Of a stretch of 64,000 nt of DNA, positions 16,882 to 25,533 are shown one piece after another. Within the stretch, counting starts at the first letter, position 1. Every line of letters begins with the position of its first letter. A program made the position numbers and the translations under genes. Source of the DNA: Streptomyces sp. NBC_01689 (GTDB taxonomy: Bacteria; Actinomycetota; Actinomycetes; Streptomycetales; Streptomycetaceae); assembly GCF_036250675.1 (NCBI RefSeq), contig NZ_CP109592.1:3658001-3722000 (forward strand), read 5' to 3'. The notes under the pieces are model-generated. The model was given only the letters and a program-made list of their open reading frames with translations. It searched no databases and was not told the origin of the DNA.

Positions 16882-17733
16882 ATGGCTCTGCTGACGGGGA
16901 CCGGGCTCAGGTCCCGCCGGGCGGGGAGGCGGCTGGCGGCGGACGCGGGACTCCTCTTCGTGGCCGCGGCGTTCGTCCTGCCGCTGGCCTGGGTGGTGCT
17001 GTCGTCGCTGGACGCGCACGCGGACCTGCGGGTGCGGGTGCCGGACGGCCTCACCCTGGACAACTTCGACGCGGTGCTGAAGCCGGACATCACCTTCACG
17101 CCACTGCTGAACAGCCTGGTCCTGTGCGGCGGGGGCACCGCACTGACGGTGGTCTGCGCGGCTCTGGCGGCGTATCCGCTCTCACGGTTCCGGTCCCGCC
17201 TCAACCGCCCCTTCCTGCTGACCATCCTGTTCGCGACCTGCCTGCCCATCACGGCGATCATGGTTCCGGTCTACGCGCTGTTCGTGCGGGTGAACCTCAT
17301 CGACACCGTGCAGGGCACCGTCTTCTTCTTCGCCGCCTCCCAACTCCCCTTCGCCATATGGCTGATGAAGAACTTCATGGACGGGGTGCCGAAGGAGCTC
17401 GAGGAGGCGGCGTGGACGGACGGCGCGTCGTCGCTGCAGTCCCTGGTCCGGATCGTGCTGCCGCTGATGGGTCCCGGGGTGGCGGTGGTGACGGTCTTCT
17501 CGTTCGTGATGATGTGGGGGAACTTCTTCGTCCCGTTCATGCTGCTGCTGACACCGGACCAGATGCCCGCGTCGGTCAGCATCAACGACTTCTTCGGGAA
17601 CCGGGGGACGGTGGTCTACGGACAGCTCGCGGCGTTCTCGGTCATCTACTCGACGCCGGTGATCCTGCTGTACGTCCTGGTGGCGCGGCGACTGGGAGGA
17701 GGGTTCGCGCTGGGCGGGGCGGTGAAGGGCTGA
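16882..17733 (+). CDS. Sugar ABC transporter permease, MalG type
   Basis: A 283-residue permease with six hydrophobic segments. The EAA loop is ELEEAAWTDGASSLQSLVRIVLP, at about residues 172-194. The ATG follows the previous stop by one base. It completes a binding protein plus two permease operon; no ATPase or glycosidase gene follows, so energy must come from a shared ATPase such as MsiK. Confidence 0.92.
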   Translation: MALLTGTGLRSRRAGRRLAADAGLLFVAAAFVLPLAWVVLSSLDAHADLRVRVPDGLTLDNFDAVLKPDITFTPLLNSLVLCGGGTALTVVCAALAAYPLSRFRSRLNRPFLLTILFATCLPITAIMVPVYALFVRVNLIDTVQGTVFFFAASQLPFAIWLMKNFMDGVPKELEEAAWTDGASSLQSLVRIVLPLMGPGVAVVTVFSFVMMWGNFFVPFMLLLTPDQMPASVSINDFFGNRGTVVYGQLAAFSVIYSTPVILLYVLVARRLGGGFALGGAVKG

Positions 17734-17801
17734 GCGGACGCCCCGGGACCGGTGCCACGTCAAGCCCTCACGGTATATGCCGGGCGAAACCGTAGGTTCC
17801 T

Positions 17802-17816
17802 ACAATGTGTGATTGT
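17802..17816. promoter_or_regulatory. Palindrome upstream of XRE gene
   Basis: ACAAT-N5-ATTGT is a perfect inverted repeat 45 bases before the XRE start codon. A TAGTTT -10-like box lies close to the start, so the site is placed to act as an autoregulatory operator. Confidence 0.45.
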
Positions 17817-17860
17817 GGCTGGACGGAATGTAGTCAGCGCTGCCCCGGCCCGCCTAGTTT

Positions 17861-18574
17861 GTGCCCGTGCAGCGACCGCAGGCCCAACAGCCCACACCGC
17901 CCTTCGACGCCCAGGCCGCCCGCAGGCTGAGGACGGCACTCGGCATGAGGCCCGAGCACGTCGCCTACGGAATGCGGGCCTCGTACGGGATGCCGTACGT
18001 CACACCCGATCTCGTCGCCGCCTGGGAACGCGGGACCACCACCCCGAGCGGGCCGGAACTCACCGCGCTCGCCGGGGTGTTGTGGTGCTCACCGGGAGAG
18101 ATCATCGGCGCGCCCCGGACCCTGCGCGAACACCGCGTCGCGCGCGGTCTCGCGCAGGAGGACATGGCCCGTGCCGTCGGGGTCGAGCTCCTCGCCTACC
18201 AGGGGATGGAGGAGAGCGGTGAGTGGCGCGGCAACGAACGGCAGTCCGCCGCCCTCGCCGACGTGCTCGAACTGTCCCTGCGGGACTTCGTCACCGTCAC
18301 GGGGCGCGACGACAGGCTCGCCGAGCTGCTGCGGAGCGCGGTGACGACCCGCTGGCAGGCGTACTCCCGTCCGGTGGGGAAGACGGTCCCGCTCGACCGG
18401 CGCCTCCTGGAGGACGTCCTCCAGGAACTGTTCCAGGAGTACCAGGGGCAGATGACCGCCACCCTGAGCTGGGCGGCGGGCACGGCCGCGGCGGAGGCCG
18501 AGGACGTGGGCCAGGACTTCCTCGACCGGATCGTCGACCACTTCTGGTCGACGGTCCAGAGAGCCGCGTACTGA
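17861..18574 (+). CDS. Tandem XRE-type helix-turn-helix DNA-binding protein
   Basis: A 237-residue protein with two helix-turn-helix regions. The first (about 15-80) includes VTPDLVAAWERGTTTPSGPELTALAGVL, and the second (about 88-140) is LREHRVARGLAQEDMARAVGV followed by a recognition helix. The C-terminal third (about 150-237) is helical with no recognised domain. The GTG at 17861 sits right after a TAGTTT -10 box, suggesting a leaderless mRNA. Its target is unknown; a palindrome in its own promoter region is a candidate site. It may be a general developmental regulator rather than a controller of the upstream transporter. Confidence 0.8.
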   Translation: MPVQRPQAQQPTPPFDAQAARRLRTALGMRPEHVAYGMRASYGMPYVTPDLVAAWERGTTTPSGPELTALAGVLWCSPGEIIGAPRTLREHRVARGLAQEDMARAVGVELLAYQGMEESGEWRGNERQSAALADVLELSLRDFVTVTGRDDRLAELLRSAVTTRWQAYSRPVGKTVPLDRRLLEDVLQELFQEYQGQMTATLSWAAGTAAAEAEDVGQDFLDRIVDHFWSTVQRAAY

Positions 18575-19077
18575 GCCCTCCGGGGGTGGACCCGGTGCGA
18601 CGGCGATGCCGGGACGGACGGTCCTGCGCACGGCCCGGCCGCCCGGACCGTCGCGTCCACGGAGAGCCGGCTGCCGCGCACCGCGCACCGCGCACCGGTC
18701 GGGCTGTCGGCTCGACCGACGCGTCGACGGCTCCGCGGCGGGCTGCCGACGCGGCGGCTCCAGGCCCGCGCCCCCCGACCGGGCCATCTGCCCATCAGTG
18801 CATCGGCGCACCCGGTCGTCCGGCCGGGGAGCGGACCGGTCACTCGGGCCGACGGCCGAGGTGCGCCCGGCTCGTCCCCGCGGGCGGGCGCGACCCCCTG
18901 GGGTGCCGCCCCTCGGGTGCCGGTGCGGCCGGCGCACCGGAACGCGCCGGACCCGCGGACGCCGGGCCGGAAGCCGTGGGCCCGGGGTGCCGGGCGCGGA
19001 CGGTGGGGAGTGTCCGGGCCCAGGGTGACGGGCGCGGACGGGGGTGTGTCCGGCACCCCGGCGCGGACGCGCCGCCT
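18575..19077. other. 503-base GC-rich gap without a gene
   Basis: This gap separates the convergent XRE and pfkA genes. Frames exist on both strands but are Arg/Pro-rich shadows with no ribosome site or family motif. Short repeats occur, for example GCACCGC three times near 18678-18700 and the imperfect pair at 18985-19053. No clear terminator with a long stem was found. Confidence 0.6.
18985..19053. repeat. Imperfect direct repeat downstream of pfkA
   Basis: Two copies of a unit of about 32 bases (18985-19018 and 19023-19053) share GGGTGNCGGGCGCGGACGG and end in GTGTCCGG. They lie just after the pfkA stop. Function unknown. Confidence 0.5.
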
Positions 19078-20103
19078 CTAGAAGACCGACTCCGCCTCGT
19101 CCATCCGGTCCTTCGGGACCGTCTTCAGCTCCGTCACGGCCTCCGCGAGCGGCACCATGAGCACGTCGGTGCCGCGCAGCGCCGTCATCCGGCCGAAGTC
19201 GCCCCGGTGGGCGGCCTCCACCGCGTGCCAGCCGAACCGCGTCGCGAGGACCCGGTCGTAGGCGGTCGGGGTGCCGCCGCGCTGCACATGGCCGAGGATG
19301 ACCGGCTTGGACTCCTTGCCGAGGCGCCGCTCCAGCTCGTACGCCAGCGCCGTGCCGATGCCCTGGAACCGCTCGTGGCCGAACTGGTCGATCGCGCCGT
19401 GCCCGTAGTCCATGCTGCCCTCGACGGGGTGGGCACCCTCGGCGACGCAGATGACCGCGAACTTCTTGCCGCGGGCGAAGCGCTCCTCGACCATCGCGAC
19501 GACGGCGGCCGGGTCGAAGGGGCGCTCGGGCAGGCAGATCCCGTGGGCCCCGGCGGCCATGCCGGACTCCAGGGCGATCCAGCCCGCGTGCCGGCCCATG
19601 ACCTCGACGACCATCACCCGCTGGTGCGACTCGGCGGTCGTCTTCAGGCGGTCCATGGCCTCGGTGGCGACGCCCACCGCGGTGTCGAAACCGAAGGTGC
19701 GGTCCGTGGAGGAGATGTCGTTGTCGATCGTCTTCGGGACGCCGACCACCGGCAGACCCGCGTCCGACAGCATCCGCGCCGCCGTCAGCGTGCCCTCGCC
19801 GCCGATCGGGATCAGCACGTCGATACCGAACTCGCGCGCCATGTCCTGCGCGTTCTCGCAGGCCTCGCGGAGCCGGTCGCGCTGCAGCCGGGAGGAGCCG
19901 AGAATGGTGCCGCCGAGGGCGAGGATGCCGTTGACGTCGTTCAGGTCGAGGGAGCGGTAGCGGCCGTCGAGCAGCCCCGCGTACCCGTCCTCGAATCCGA
20001 TGACCTCGTCGCCGAAGGTGGTGACCGCTCGGTGCACGACCGACCGGATCACTGCGTTCAGGCCCGGGCAGTCGCCGCCTGCGGTGAGAACTCCGATACG
20101 CAT
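19078..20103 (-). CDS. pfkA: 6-phosphofructokinase
   Basis: A 341-residue phosphofructokinase of the actinomycete ATP-dependent group that converts fructose 6-phosphate to fructose 1,6-bisphosphate. Motifs are GGDCPGLNAVIR at the N-terminus, GGEGTLTAA at the nucleotide site, the catalytic PKTIDND loop, MGRHAGWIA, and the substrate region GHVQRGGTPTAYDR. Gly at the ATP site (GGEGT rather than a PPi-type Asp-Asp pair) supports ATP use. It faces away from pta-ackA-pyk, with which it forms a block controlling glycolytic flux to acetate. Streptomycetes carry several pfkA copies; which one this is cannot be proven here, though the place fits pfkA2. Confidence 0.93.
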   Translation of the reverse strand: MRIGVLTAGGDCPGLNAVIRSVVHRAVTTFGDEVIGFEDGYAGLLDGRYRSLDLNDVNGILALGGTILGSSRLQRDRLREACENAQDMAREFGIDVLIPIGGEGTLTAARMLSDAGLPVVGVPKTIDNDISSTDRTFGFDTAVGVATEAMDRLKTTAESHQRVMVVEVMGRHAGWIALESGMAAGAHGICLPERPFDPAAVVAMVEERFARGKKFAVICVAEGAHPVEGSMDYGHGAIDQFGHERFQGIGTALAYELERRLGKESKPVILGHVQRGGTPTAYDRVLATRFGWHAVEAAHRGDFGRMTALRGTDVLMVPLAEAVTELKTVPKDRMDEAESVF

Positions 20104-20499
20104 CGTGCTGTGTCTCCTGCTCGCTGCTGGTTCGTGTGAGCCGGTCCGATTGTTTCACGACCCCCGGACCGTCGCCGATTCCGCCCGGTGTCCCCCCTCG
20201 GCACCCCGCGTCCCATTCTCGCCCCGTTCCCGGTCAGCGCGGGTCGGACCTCAGTCAGGCTCGGTCAGGCTCGGTCAGGCCCCGGTCAGCGCCAGGTCAG
20301 GCTCGGTCAGGCCTCCGTCGGTCCTCGTCAGGAAGTCCGCCCTGACGGGCGCCTTATCCACCCGCGGGGGTATTGTCAAGAAGGCTCCGCCCACCCAGGT
20401 GGGCTTCTCACCGAGCCCGAAAACGGCACCCCGAGCCACGAGCCCCCGCCAGAACACCTCACGGCACCGAACACCCCACGCCATGGATGGAGAGCACGC
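20104..20499. promoter_or_regulatory. Divergent pfkA-pta control region with 10-bp tandem repeats
   Basis: The 396-base gap holds the promoters of both genes. From 20251 to 20312 there is an array of TCGGTCAGGC-like 10-mers: exact or near-exact at 20251, 20261, 20271 and 20303, with degenerate copies between. Further right is a 16-bp palindrome, GCCCACCCAGGTGGGC, at 20389-20404, about 95 bases before the pta start. No standard -35/-10 pair is obvious. The array could be a regulator-binding platform or a replication-slippage product. Confidence 0.5.
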
Positions 20500-22578
20500 G
20501 TGACCCGCAGTGTCTACGTGACCGGGATCGACCGCGGCGACGGACGCCAGGTGGTCGAGCTGGGCGTCATGGAGCTCCTGACCCGCCAGGTCGACCGGGT
20601 GGGCGTCTTCCGCCCCCTCGTCCACGACGGCCCCGACCGGCTCTTCGAACTGCTGCGGGCCCGCTACCGGCTCGCCCAGGACCCGGCGACCGTCTACGGC
20701 ATGGACTACCACGAGGCGTCCGCGCTCCAGGCCGAGCAGGGCACGGACGAACTGGTCTCCACCCTCGTCGACCGCTTCCACCTGGTCGCGCGCGACTACG
20801 ACGTCGTCCTGGTGCTGGGCACCGACTACGCCGACACCCAGTTCCCGGACGAGCTCGCACTGAACGCCCGGCTCGCCAACGAGTTCGGCGCCTCCGTGAT
20901 CCCCGTCGTCGGCGGCCGCGGCCAGACCGCCGAGTCCGTGCGCGCCGAGACCCGCAACGCGTACCGCGCCTACGACGGCCTCGGCTGCGACGTGCTCGCC
21001 ATGGTCGTGAACCGGGTGGCCCCGGCCGACCGCGCCGCGCTCGGCGAACGGCTCGACTCCCGCCTCCCCGTGCCGTGTTACGTCCTCCCGGACGAGCCCG
21101 CCCTCTCCGCACCGACCCTCGCCCAGATCACCCACACCCTCGGCGGCACGGTGCTCCTCGGCGACGACGCCGGGCTCTCCCGTGACGCGCTCGACTTCGT
21201 CTTCGGCGGCGCCATGCTGCCGAACTTCCTCAACGCCCTCACCCCGGGCTGTCTCGTGGTCACCCCCGGCGACCGTGCCGACCTGGTCGTCGGCGCGCTC
21301 GCCGCGCACAGCGCGGGCACTCCGCCGATAGCCGGGGTCCTGCTGACCCTGAACGAGCGGCCCAGCGACGAGGTCCTCACGCTCGCCGCCCGTCTCGCCC
21401 CCGGCACCCCGGTGATCTCGGTCGCCGGGACCTCCTTCCCCACCGCGGCCGAGCTCTTCTCCCTGGAGGGGAAGCTGAACGCCGCCACGCCCCGCAAGGC
21501 GGAGACGGCGCTCGGCCTCTTCGAGCGGTACGTGGACACCGCCGATCTGCTCAGGCGGGTCTCGGCCCCGAGCAGCGACCGCGTGACCCCGATGATGTTC
21601 GAGCACAAGCTCCTCGAACAGGCCCGCGCCGACCGGCGGCGGGTGGTCCTTCCCGAGGGGACGGAGACCCGCGTCCTGCACGCGGCCGAGGTGCTGCTGC
21701 GCCGGCGCGTGTGCGACCTGACCCTGCTCGGACCGGTCGACCAGATCCGCAAGAAGGCCGCCGACCTGGGCATCGACCTGACCGGCTGCCGGCTCGTCGA
21801 CCCGGCCACCTCCGAGCTGCGCGGCCGCTTCGCCGAGCGGTACGCCGCCCTGCGCGCCCACCGGGGCGTCACGGTCGAGCTGGCCCACGACGTCGTCGCC
21901 GACGTCAACTACTTCGGGACGCTGATGGTGGAGGAGGGACTCGCCGACGGCATGGTGTCCGGCTCCGTGCACTCCACCGCCGCCACCATCCGGCCCGCCT
22001 TCGAGATCATCAAGACCCGGGCGGACACGAAGATCGTCTCGTCGGTCTTCTTCATGTGTCTCGCCGACAAGGTCCTCGTGTACGGCGACTGCGCGGTCAA
22101 CCCCGACCCGGACGCCGAGCAGCTGTGCGACATCGCCATCCAGTCGGCGGCCACCGCCGAGCGGTTCGGTGTCGAACCCCGGATCGCGATGCTGTCCTAC
22201 TCGACGGGCACCTCCGGTTCGGGCGCCGACGTCGACAAGGTGCGCGAGGCCACGGACCTGGTCCGGCTGCGGCGCGACGACCTGAAGATCGAGGGGCCGA
22301 TCCAGTACGACGCCGCCGTCGAGCCCTCCGTCGCCGCGACCAAGCTGCCCGAGTCCGACGTCGCCGGACAGGCCTCCGTACTGATCTTCCCCGACCTCAA
22401 CACCGGCAACAACACCTACAAGGCCGTGCAGCGCTCGGCCGGCGCGATCGCGGTCGGCCCGGTCCTGCAGGGCCTGCGCAAGCCCGTCAACGACCTCTCG
22501 CGCGGCGCGCTCGTGCAGGACATCGTCAACACGGTCGCCATCACGGCGATCCAGGCCCAGACCCCGGCCGGCGGATGA
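20500..22578 (+). CDS. pta: Phosphate acetyltransferase
   Basis: A 692-residue long-form Pta that interconverts acetyl-CoA and acetyl phosphate. Residues 1 to about 340 form a BioD-like P-loop-fold domain (SVYVTGIDRGDGRQVVELG) plus a DRTGG-type domain; residues about 360-692 are the PTA_PTB catalytic domain with RVVLPEGTETRVLHAAEVL, SGSVHSTAATIRPAF and LSYSTGTSGSGADV. GTG 20500 follows GGAGAG by five bases. The ackA frame starts at or just after its stop, so the two are coupled, giving acetate formation with ATP gain and control of acetyl phosphate. Confidence 0.95.
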   Translation: MTRSVYVTGIDRGDGRQVVELGVMELLTRQVDRVGVFRPLVHDGPDRLFELLRARYRLAQDPATVYGMDYHEASALQAEQGTDELVSTLVDRFHLVARDYDVVLVLGTDYADTQFPDELALNARLANEFGASVIPVVGGRGQTAESVRAETRNAYRAYDGLGCDVLAMVVNRVAPADRAALGERLDSRLPVPCYVLPDEPALSAPTLAQITHTLGGTVLLGDDAGLSRDALDFVFGGAMLPNFLNALTPGCLVVTPGDRADLVVGALAAHSAGTPPIAGVLLTLNERPSDEVLTLAARLAPGTPVISVAGTSFPTAAELFSLEGKLNAATPRKAETALGLFERYVDTADLLRRVSAPSSDRVTPMMFEHKLLEQARADRRRVVLPEGTETRVLHAAEVLLRRRVCDLTLLGPVDQIRKKAADLGIDLTGCRLVDPATSELRGRFAERYAALRAHRGVTVELAHDVVADVNYFGTLMVEEGLADGMVSGSVHSTAATIRPAFEIIKTRADTKIVSSVFFMCLADKVLVYGDCAVNPDPDAEQLCDIAIQSAATAERFGVEPRIAMLSYSTGTSGSGADVDKVREATDLVRLRRDDLKIEGPIQYDAAVEPSVAATKLPESDVAGQASVLIFPDLNTGNNTYKAVQRSAGAIAVGPVLQGLRKPVNDLSRGALVQDIVNTVAITAIQAQTPAGG

Positions 22579-22697
22579 CCGCCGCACCGGGCGGGCCGGG
22601 CCGGCCCGCCCGCGGCGGCCCGGCCCCCGGCCCCGGCGACGACCGCGGAGCCGGCACCCGACCCGCCAACGCCCCCGACCCAGAAGGCATCCCCGCA

Positions 22698-23912
22698 GTG
22701 ACCGCCACCCGAGTCCTCGTCCTCAACTCCGGCTCCTCGTCGCTGAAGTACCAGCTCCTCGACATGCGGGACAGCAGCCGTCTCGCCACGGGCCTCGTCG
22801 AGCGCATCGGCGAGCGGACGTCCCGGCTGAAGCACACGGTCCTCACGGGCGGGACCCGGGAGACGACCGGCCCCGTGGCCGATCACGCCGCCGCGCTGAA
22901 GGCCGTCGCCGAGGAGCTCGGCCGGGACGGACTCGGCCTGGACTCCCCCGAGCTGGCCGCGATCGGCCACCGGGTGGTGCACGGCGGGAGCTCCTTCACC
23001 GAACCGGCGGTCGTCGACGACGCCGTGCTCGCGGAGATCGAGCGGCTGGTCCCGCTCGCCCCGCTGCACAACCCGGCCAACCTGACCGGTATCCGTACGG
23101 CACGGGCGCTGCGCCCCGACCTTCCCCAGGTCGCCGTCTTCGACACCGCCTTCCACACCACGATGCCGGAGTCGGCCGCGCGCTACGCGATCGACGTGCG
23201 GACCGCCGACGAGTACCGCATCCGGCGCTACGGCTTCCACGGCACCTCGCACGCCTACGTGTCCCGGCAGACCGCGAAGCTCCTCGGCAGGGCGCCCGAG
23301 GACGTGAACGTCATCGTGCTCCACCTGGGCAACGGGGCCTCCGCCTCCGCGGTGCGCGGCGGACGCTGCGTGGACACCTCCATGGGGCTCACTCCGCTGG
23401 AGGGGCTCGTGATGGGGACCCGGTCCGGCGACGTGGATCCCGCGGTCATCCTCCATTTGGCGCGCGTTGGGGGAATGTCCACGGACGAGATCGACACTTT
23501 GCTCAACAAGAGGAGCGGTCTGACCGGCCTGTGCGGCGACAACGACATGCGGGAGATCCGACGCCGTGTCGACGAGGGGGACGAGCGGGCGCGGCTCGCC
23601 TTCGACATCTACATCCACCGTCTGAAGAAGTACATCGGCGCCTACTACGCGGTACTGGGCCGGGTGGACGCGATCGCCTTCACCGCGGGGGTCGGCGAGA
23701 ACGCCGCCGCGGTGCGGGAGGCCGCGGTCGCCGGTCTGGAGGGGCTCGGCCCGGCGGTCGACGCCGACCTGAACGCGGCTCGAGGGGACGAGGCCAGAAT
23801 CATCTCGCCCGAGGGCGCACGGGTCGCGGTCGCCGTGGTGCCGACCGACGAGGAACTGGAGATCGCCACGCAGACCTACGCACTCGTGGGCGCGCCCCAC
23901 GACCTCACCTGA
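22698..23912 (+). CDS. ackA: Acetate kinase
   Basis: A 404-residue acetate kinase that makes acetate and ATP from acetyl phosphate. Motifs include VLVLNSGSSSLKYQL at the start, HRVVHGG, RRYGFHGTSHAYVS, HLGNGASASAV and FTAGVGENAA. The frame is open back to an ATG at 22575 that overlaps the pta stop, which would add 41 Pro/Gly-rich residues. I prefer GTG 22698 because it gives the normal family length, but true coupling from 22575 cannot be excluded. It works directly with Pta. Confidence 0.94.
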   Translation: MTATRVLVLNSGSSSLKYQLLDMRDSSRLATGLVERIGERTSRLKHTVLTGGTRETTGPVADHAAALKAVAEELGRDGLGLDSPELAAIGHRVVHGGSSFTEPAVVDDAVLAEIERLVPLAPLHNPANLTGIRTARALRPDLPQVAVFDTAFHTTMPESAARYAIDVRTADEYRIRRYGFHGTSHAYVSRQTAKLLGRAPEDVNVIVLHLGNGASASAVRGGRCVDTSMGLTPLEGLVMGTRSGDVDPAVILHLARVGGMSTDEIDTLLNKRSGLTGLCGDNDMREIRRRVDEGDERARLAFDIYIHRLKKYIGAYYAVLGRVDAIAFTAGVGENAAAVREAAVAGLEGLGPAVDADLNAARGDEARIISPEGARVAVAVVPTDEELEIATQTYALVGAPHDLT

Positions 23913-23944
23913 GCGGCATCGCGCCCCTTTGTATCTTCCGCCAG

Positions 23945-23958
23945 ACGGAATATTCCGT
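23945..23958. promoter_or_regulatory. 14-bp palindrome upstream of pyk
   Basis: ACGGAATATTCCGT is perfectly self-complementary and AT-rich for this genome. It is followed by TAGGAT (23974-23979), a -10 box only 7 bases before the pyk ATG, so the mRNA is probably leaderless and the palindrome covers the -35 region. A repressor or activator site is likely. Confidence 0.5.
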
Positions 23959-23985
23959 AGCGAAACAAACCGATAGGATCGCCCC

Positions 23986-25419
23986 ATGCGCCGTTCGAAA
24001 ATCGTCTGTACTCTCGGCCCCGCGGTCGACTCCCACGAGCAGCTCGTCGCGCTGATCGAAGCCGGCATGAACGTGGCCCGCTTCAACTTCAGCCACGGCT
24101 CGCACGCCGAGCACCAGGGCCGCTACGACCGCGTCCGGGCGGCCTCGGCCGAGACCGGCAGGGCGATCGGCGTCCTCGCCGACCTCCAGGGCCCGAAGAT
24201 CCGCCTGGAGACCTTCGCCGAGGGACCCGTCGAGCTGGTGCGCGGTGACGAGTTCACCATCACCACCGAGGACGTGCCCGGCGACAGGCAGATCTGCGGC
24301 ACGACCTACAAGGGCCTGCCCGGCGACGTCGCCAAGGGCGACCAGATCCTCATCAACGACGGCAACGTCGAGCTGAAGGTCGTCGAGGTCGAGGGCCCCC
24401 GGGTCAAGACGGTCGTCATCGAGGGCGGCGTCATCTCGGACCACAAGGGCATCAACCTGCCCGGCACCGCCGTGAACGTGCCGGCACTGTCCGAGAAGGA
24501 CGTCGAGGACCTGCGCTTCGCCCTGCGGATGGGCTGCGACATGGTCGCCCTCTCGTTCGTGCGCGACGCCGACGACGTGAACGACGTCCACAAGGTGATG
24601 GACGAGGAGGGCCGCCGCGTCCCCGTCATCGCCAAGGTGGAGAAGCCGCAGGCGGTCGCCAACATGGAGGCGGTCGTCGCGGCGTTCGACGCCGTCATGG
24701 TGGCCCGTGGCGACCTGGCGGTCGAATACCCGCTGGAGAAGGTCCCGATGGTGCAGAAGCGCCTGGTGGAACTCTGCCGCCGCAACGCCAAGCCGGTGAT
24801 CGTCGCGACCCAGATGATGGAGTCGATGATCACCAACTCCCGTCCGACCCGCGCCGAGGCGTCCGACGTGGCCAACGCGATCCTCGACGGCGCCGACGCG
24901 GTCATGCTGTCCGCCGAGTCGTCCGTGGGCGCGTACCCGATCGAGACGGTCAAGACGATGTCGAAGATCGTCGTGGCGGCGGAGGAGGAGCTGCTCTCCA
25001 AGGGCCTGCAGCCCCTGGTCCCCGGCAAGAAGCCGCGCACGCAGGGTGGTTCGGTCGCCCGTGCCGCCTGCGAGATCGCCGACTTCCTCGGCGGCAGGGG
25101 TCTGGTCGCCTTCACGAAGTCCGGTGACACCGCGCGCCGGCTCTCCCGCTACCGCGCGTCCCAGCCGATCCTGGCCTTCACCACCGACGAGGGCACCCGC
25201 AACCAGCTCACGCTCAGCTGGGGCGTCGAGTCCCACGTGGTGCCGTTCGTCAACAGCACCGACGAGATGGTGGACCTGGTCGACCACGAGCTGCAGAAGC
25301 TCAAGCGGTTCAACGAGGGCGACATCGTCGTGATGACCGCAGGCTCGCCCCCCGGCGTCCCCGGCACCACCAACATGGTCCGCGTGCACCACCTGGGCGA
25401 GAGCGGCCGCACCGCCTGA
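23986..25419 (+). CDS. pyk: Pyruvate kinase
   Basis: A 477-residue pyruvate kinase that makes ATP and pyruvate from phosphoenolpyruvate. Visible motifs: MRRSKIVCTLGPA at the N-terminus, NVARFNFSHG, DLQGPKIR, VIAKVEKPQAV (catalytic Lys in the PK signature), MVARGDLAVE and ATQMMESMI. The C-terminal domain contains FTKSGDTARRLSRYR, the allosteric region. The ATG has no ribosome site and lies just after a -10 box. It ends at a strong hairpin. Its position beside pta-ackA fits the pyk2 copy of streptomycetes. Confidence 0.95.
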   Translation: MRRSKIVCTLGPAVDSHEQLVALIEAGMNVARFNFSHGSHAEHQGRYDRVRAASAETGRAIGVLADLQGPKIRLETFAEGPVELVRGDEFTITTEDVPGDRQICGTTYKGLPGDVAKGDQILINDGNVELKVVEVEGPRVKTVVIEGGVISDHKGINLPGTAVNVPALSEKDVEDLRFALRMGCDMVALSFVRDADDVNDVHKVMDEEGRRVPVIAKVEKPQAVANMEAVVAAFDAVMVARGDLAVEYPLEKVPMVQKRLVELCRRNAKPVIVATQMMESMITNSRPTRAEASDVANAILDGADAVMLSAESSVGAYPIETVKTMSKIVVAAEEELLSKGLQPLVPGKKPRTQGGSVARAACEIADFLGGRGLVAFTKSGDTARRLSRYRASQPILAFTTDEGTRNQLTLSWGVESHVVPFVNSTDEMVDLVDHELQKLKRFNEGDIVVMTAGSPPGVPGTTNMVRVHHLGESGRTA

Positions 25420-25437
25420 CCCACGGCTTGCGTACAC

Positions 25438-25476
25438 CACCGAGGGCGCCTCCTGTGACAGGGGGCGCCCTCGGTG
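25438..25476. terminator. Terminator shared by pyk and the secreted-protein operon
   Basis: A 13-bp perfect stem (25438-25450 with 25464-25476); the loop holds a further CCTG/CAGG pair. It lies between convergent pyk and the minus-strand operon ending at 25534, and can serve both. Confidence 0.75.
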
Positions 25477-25533
25477 TGTGCGGCTCCCGGAAGGGTTCGT
25501 GGGCGGGTCCGGGGACCCGCGCGCCGGGGCGGT

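Noticed and set aside
18606..19028. 140-residue plus-strand frame in the XRE-pfkA gap
   Set aside because: No ribosome site, Arg/Gly/Pro-rich, no motif; a GC-driven open frame.
22575..22697. ackA start at ATG 22575 overlapping pta
   Set aside because: It adds 41 Pro/Gly-rich residues not typical of acetate kinases; kept only as an alternative.
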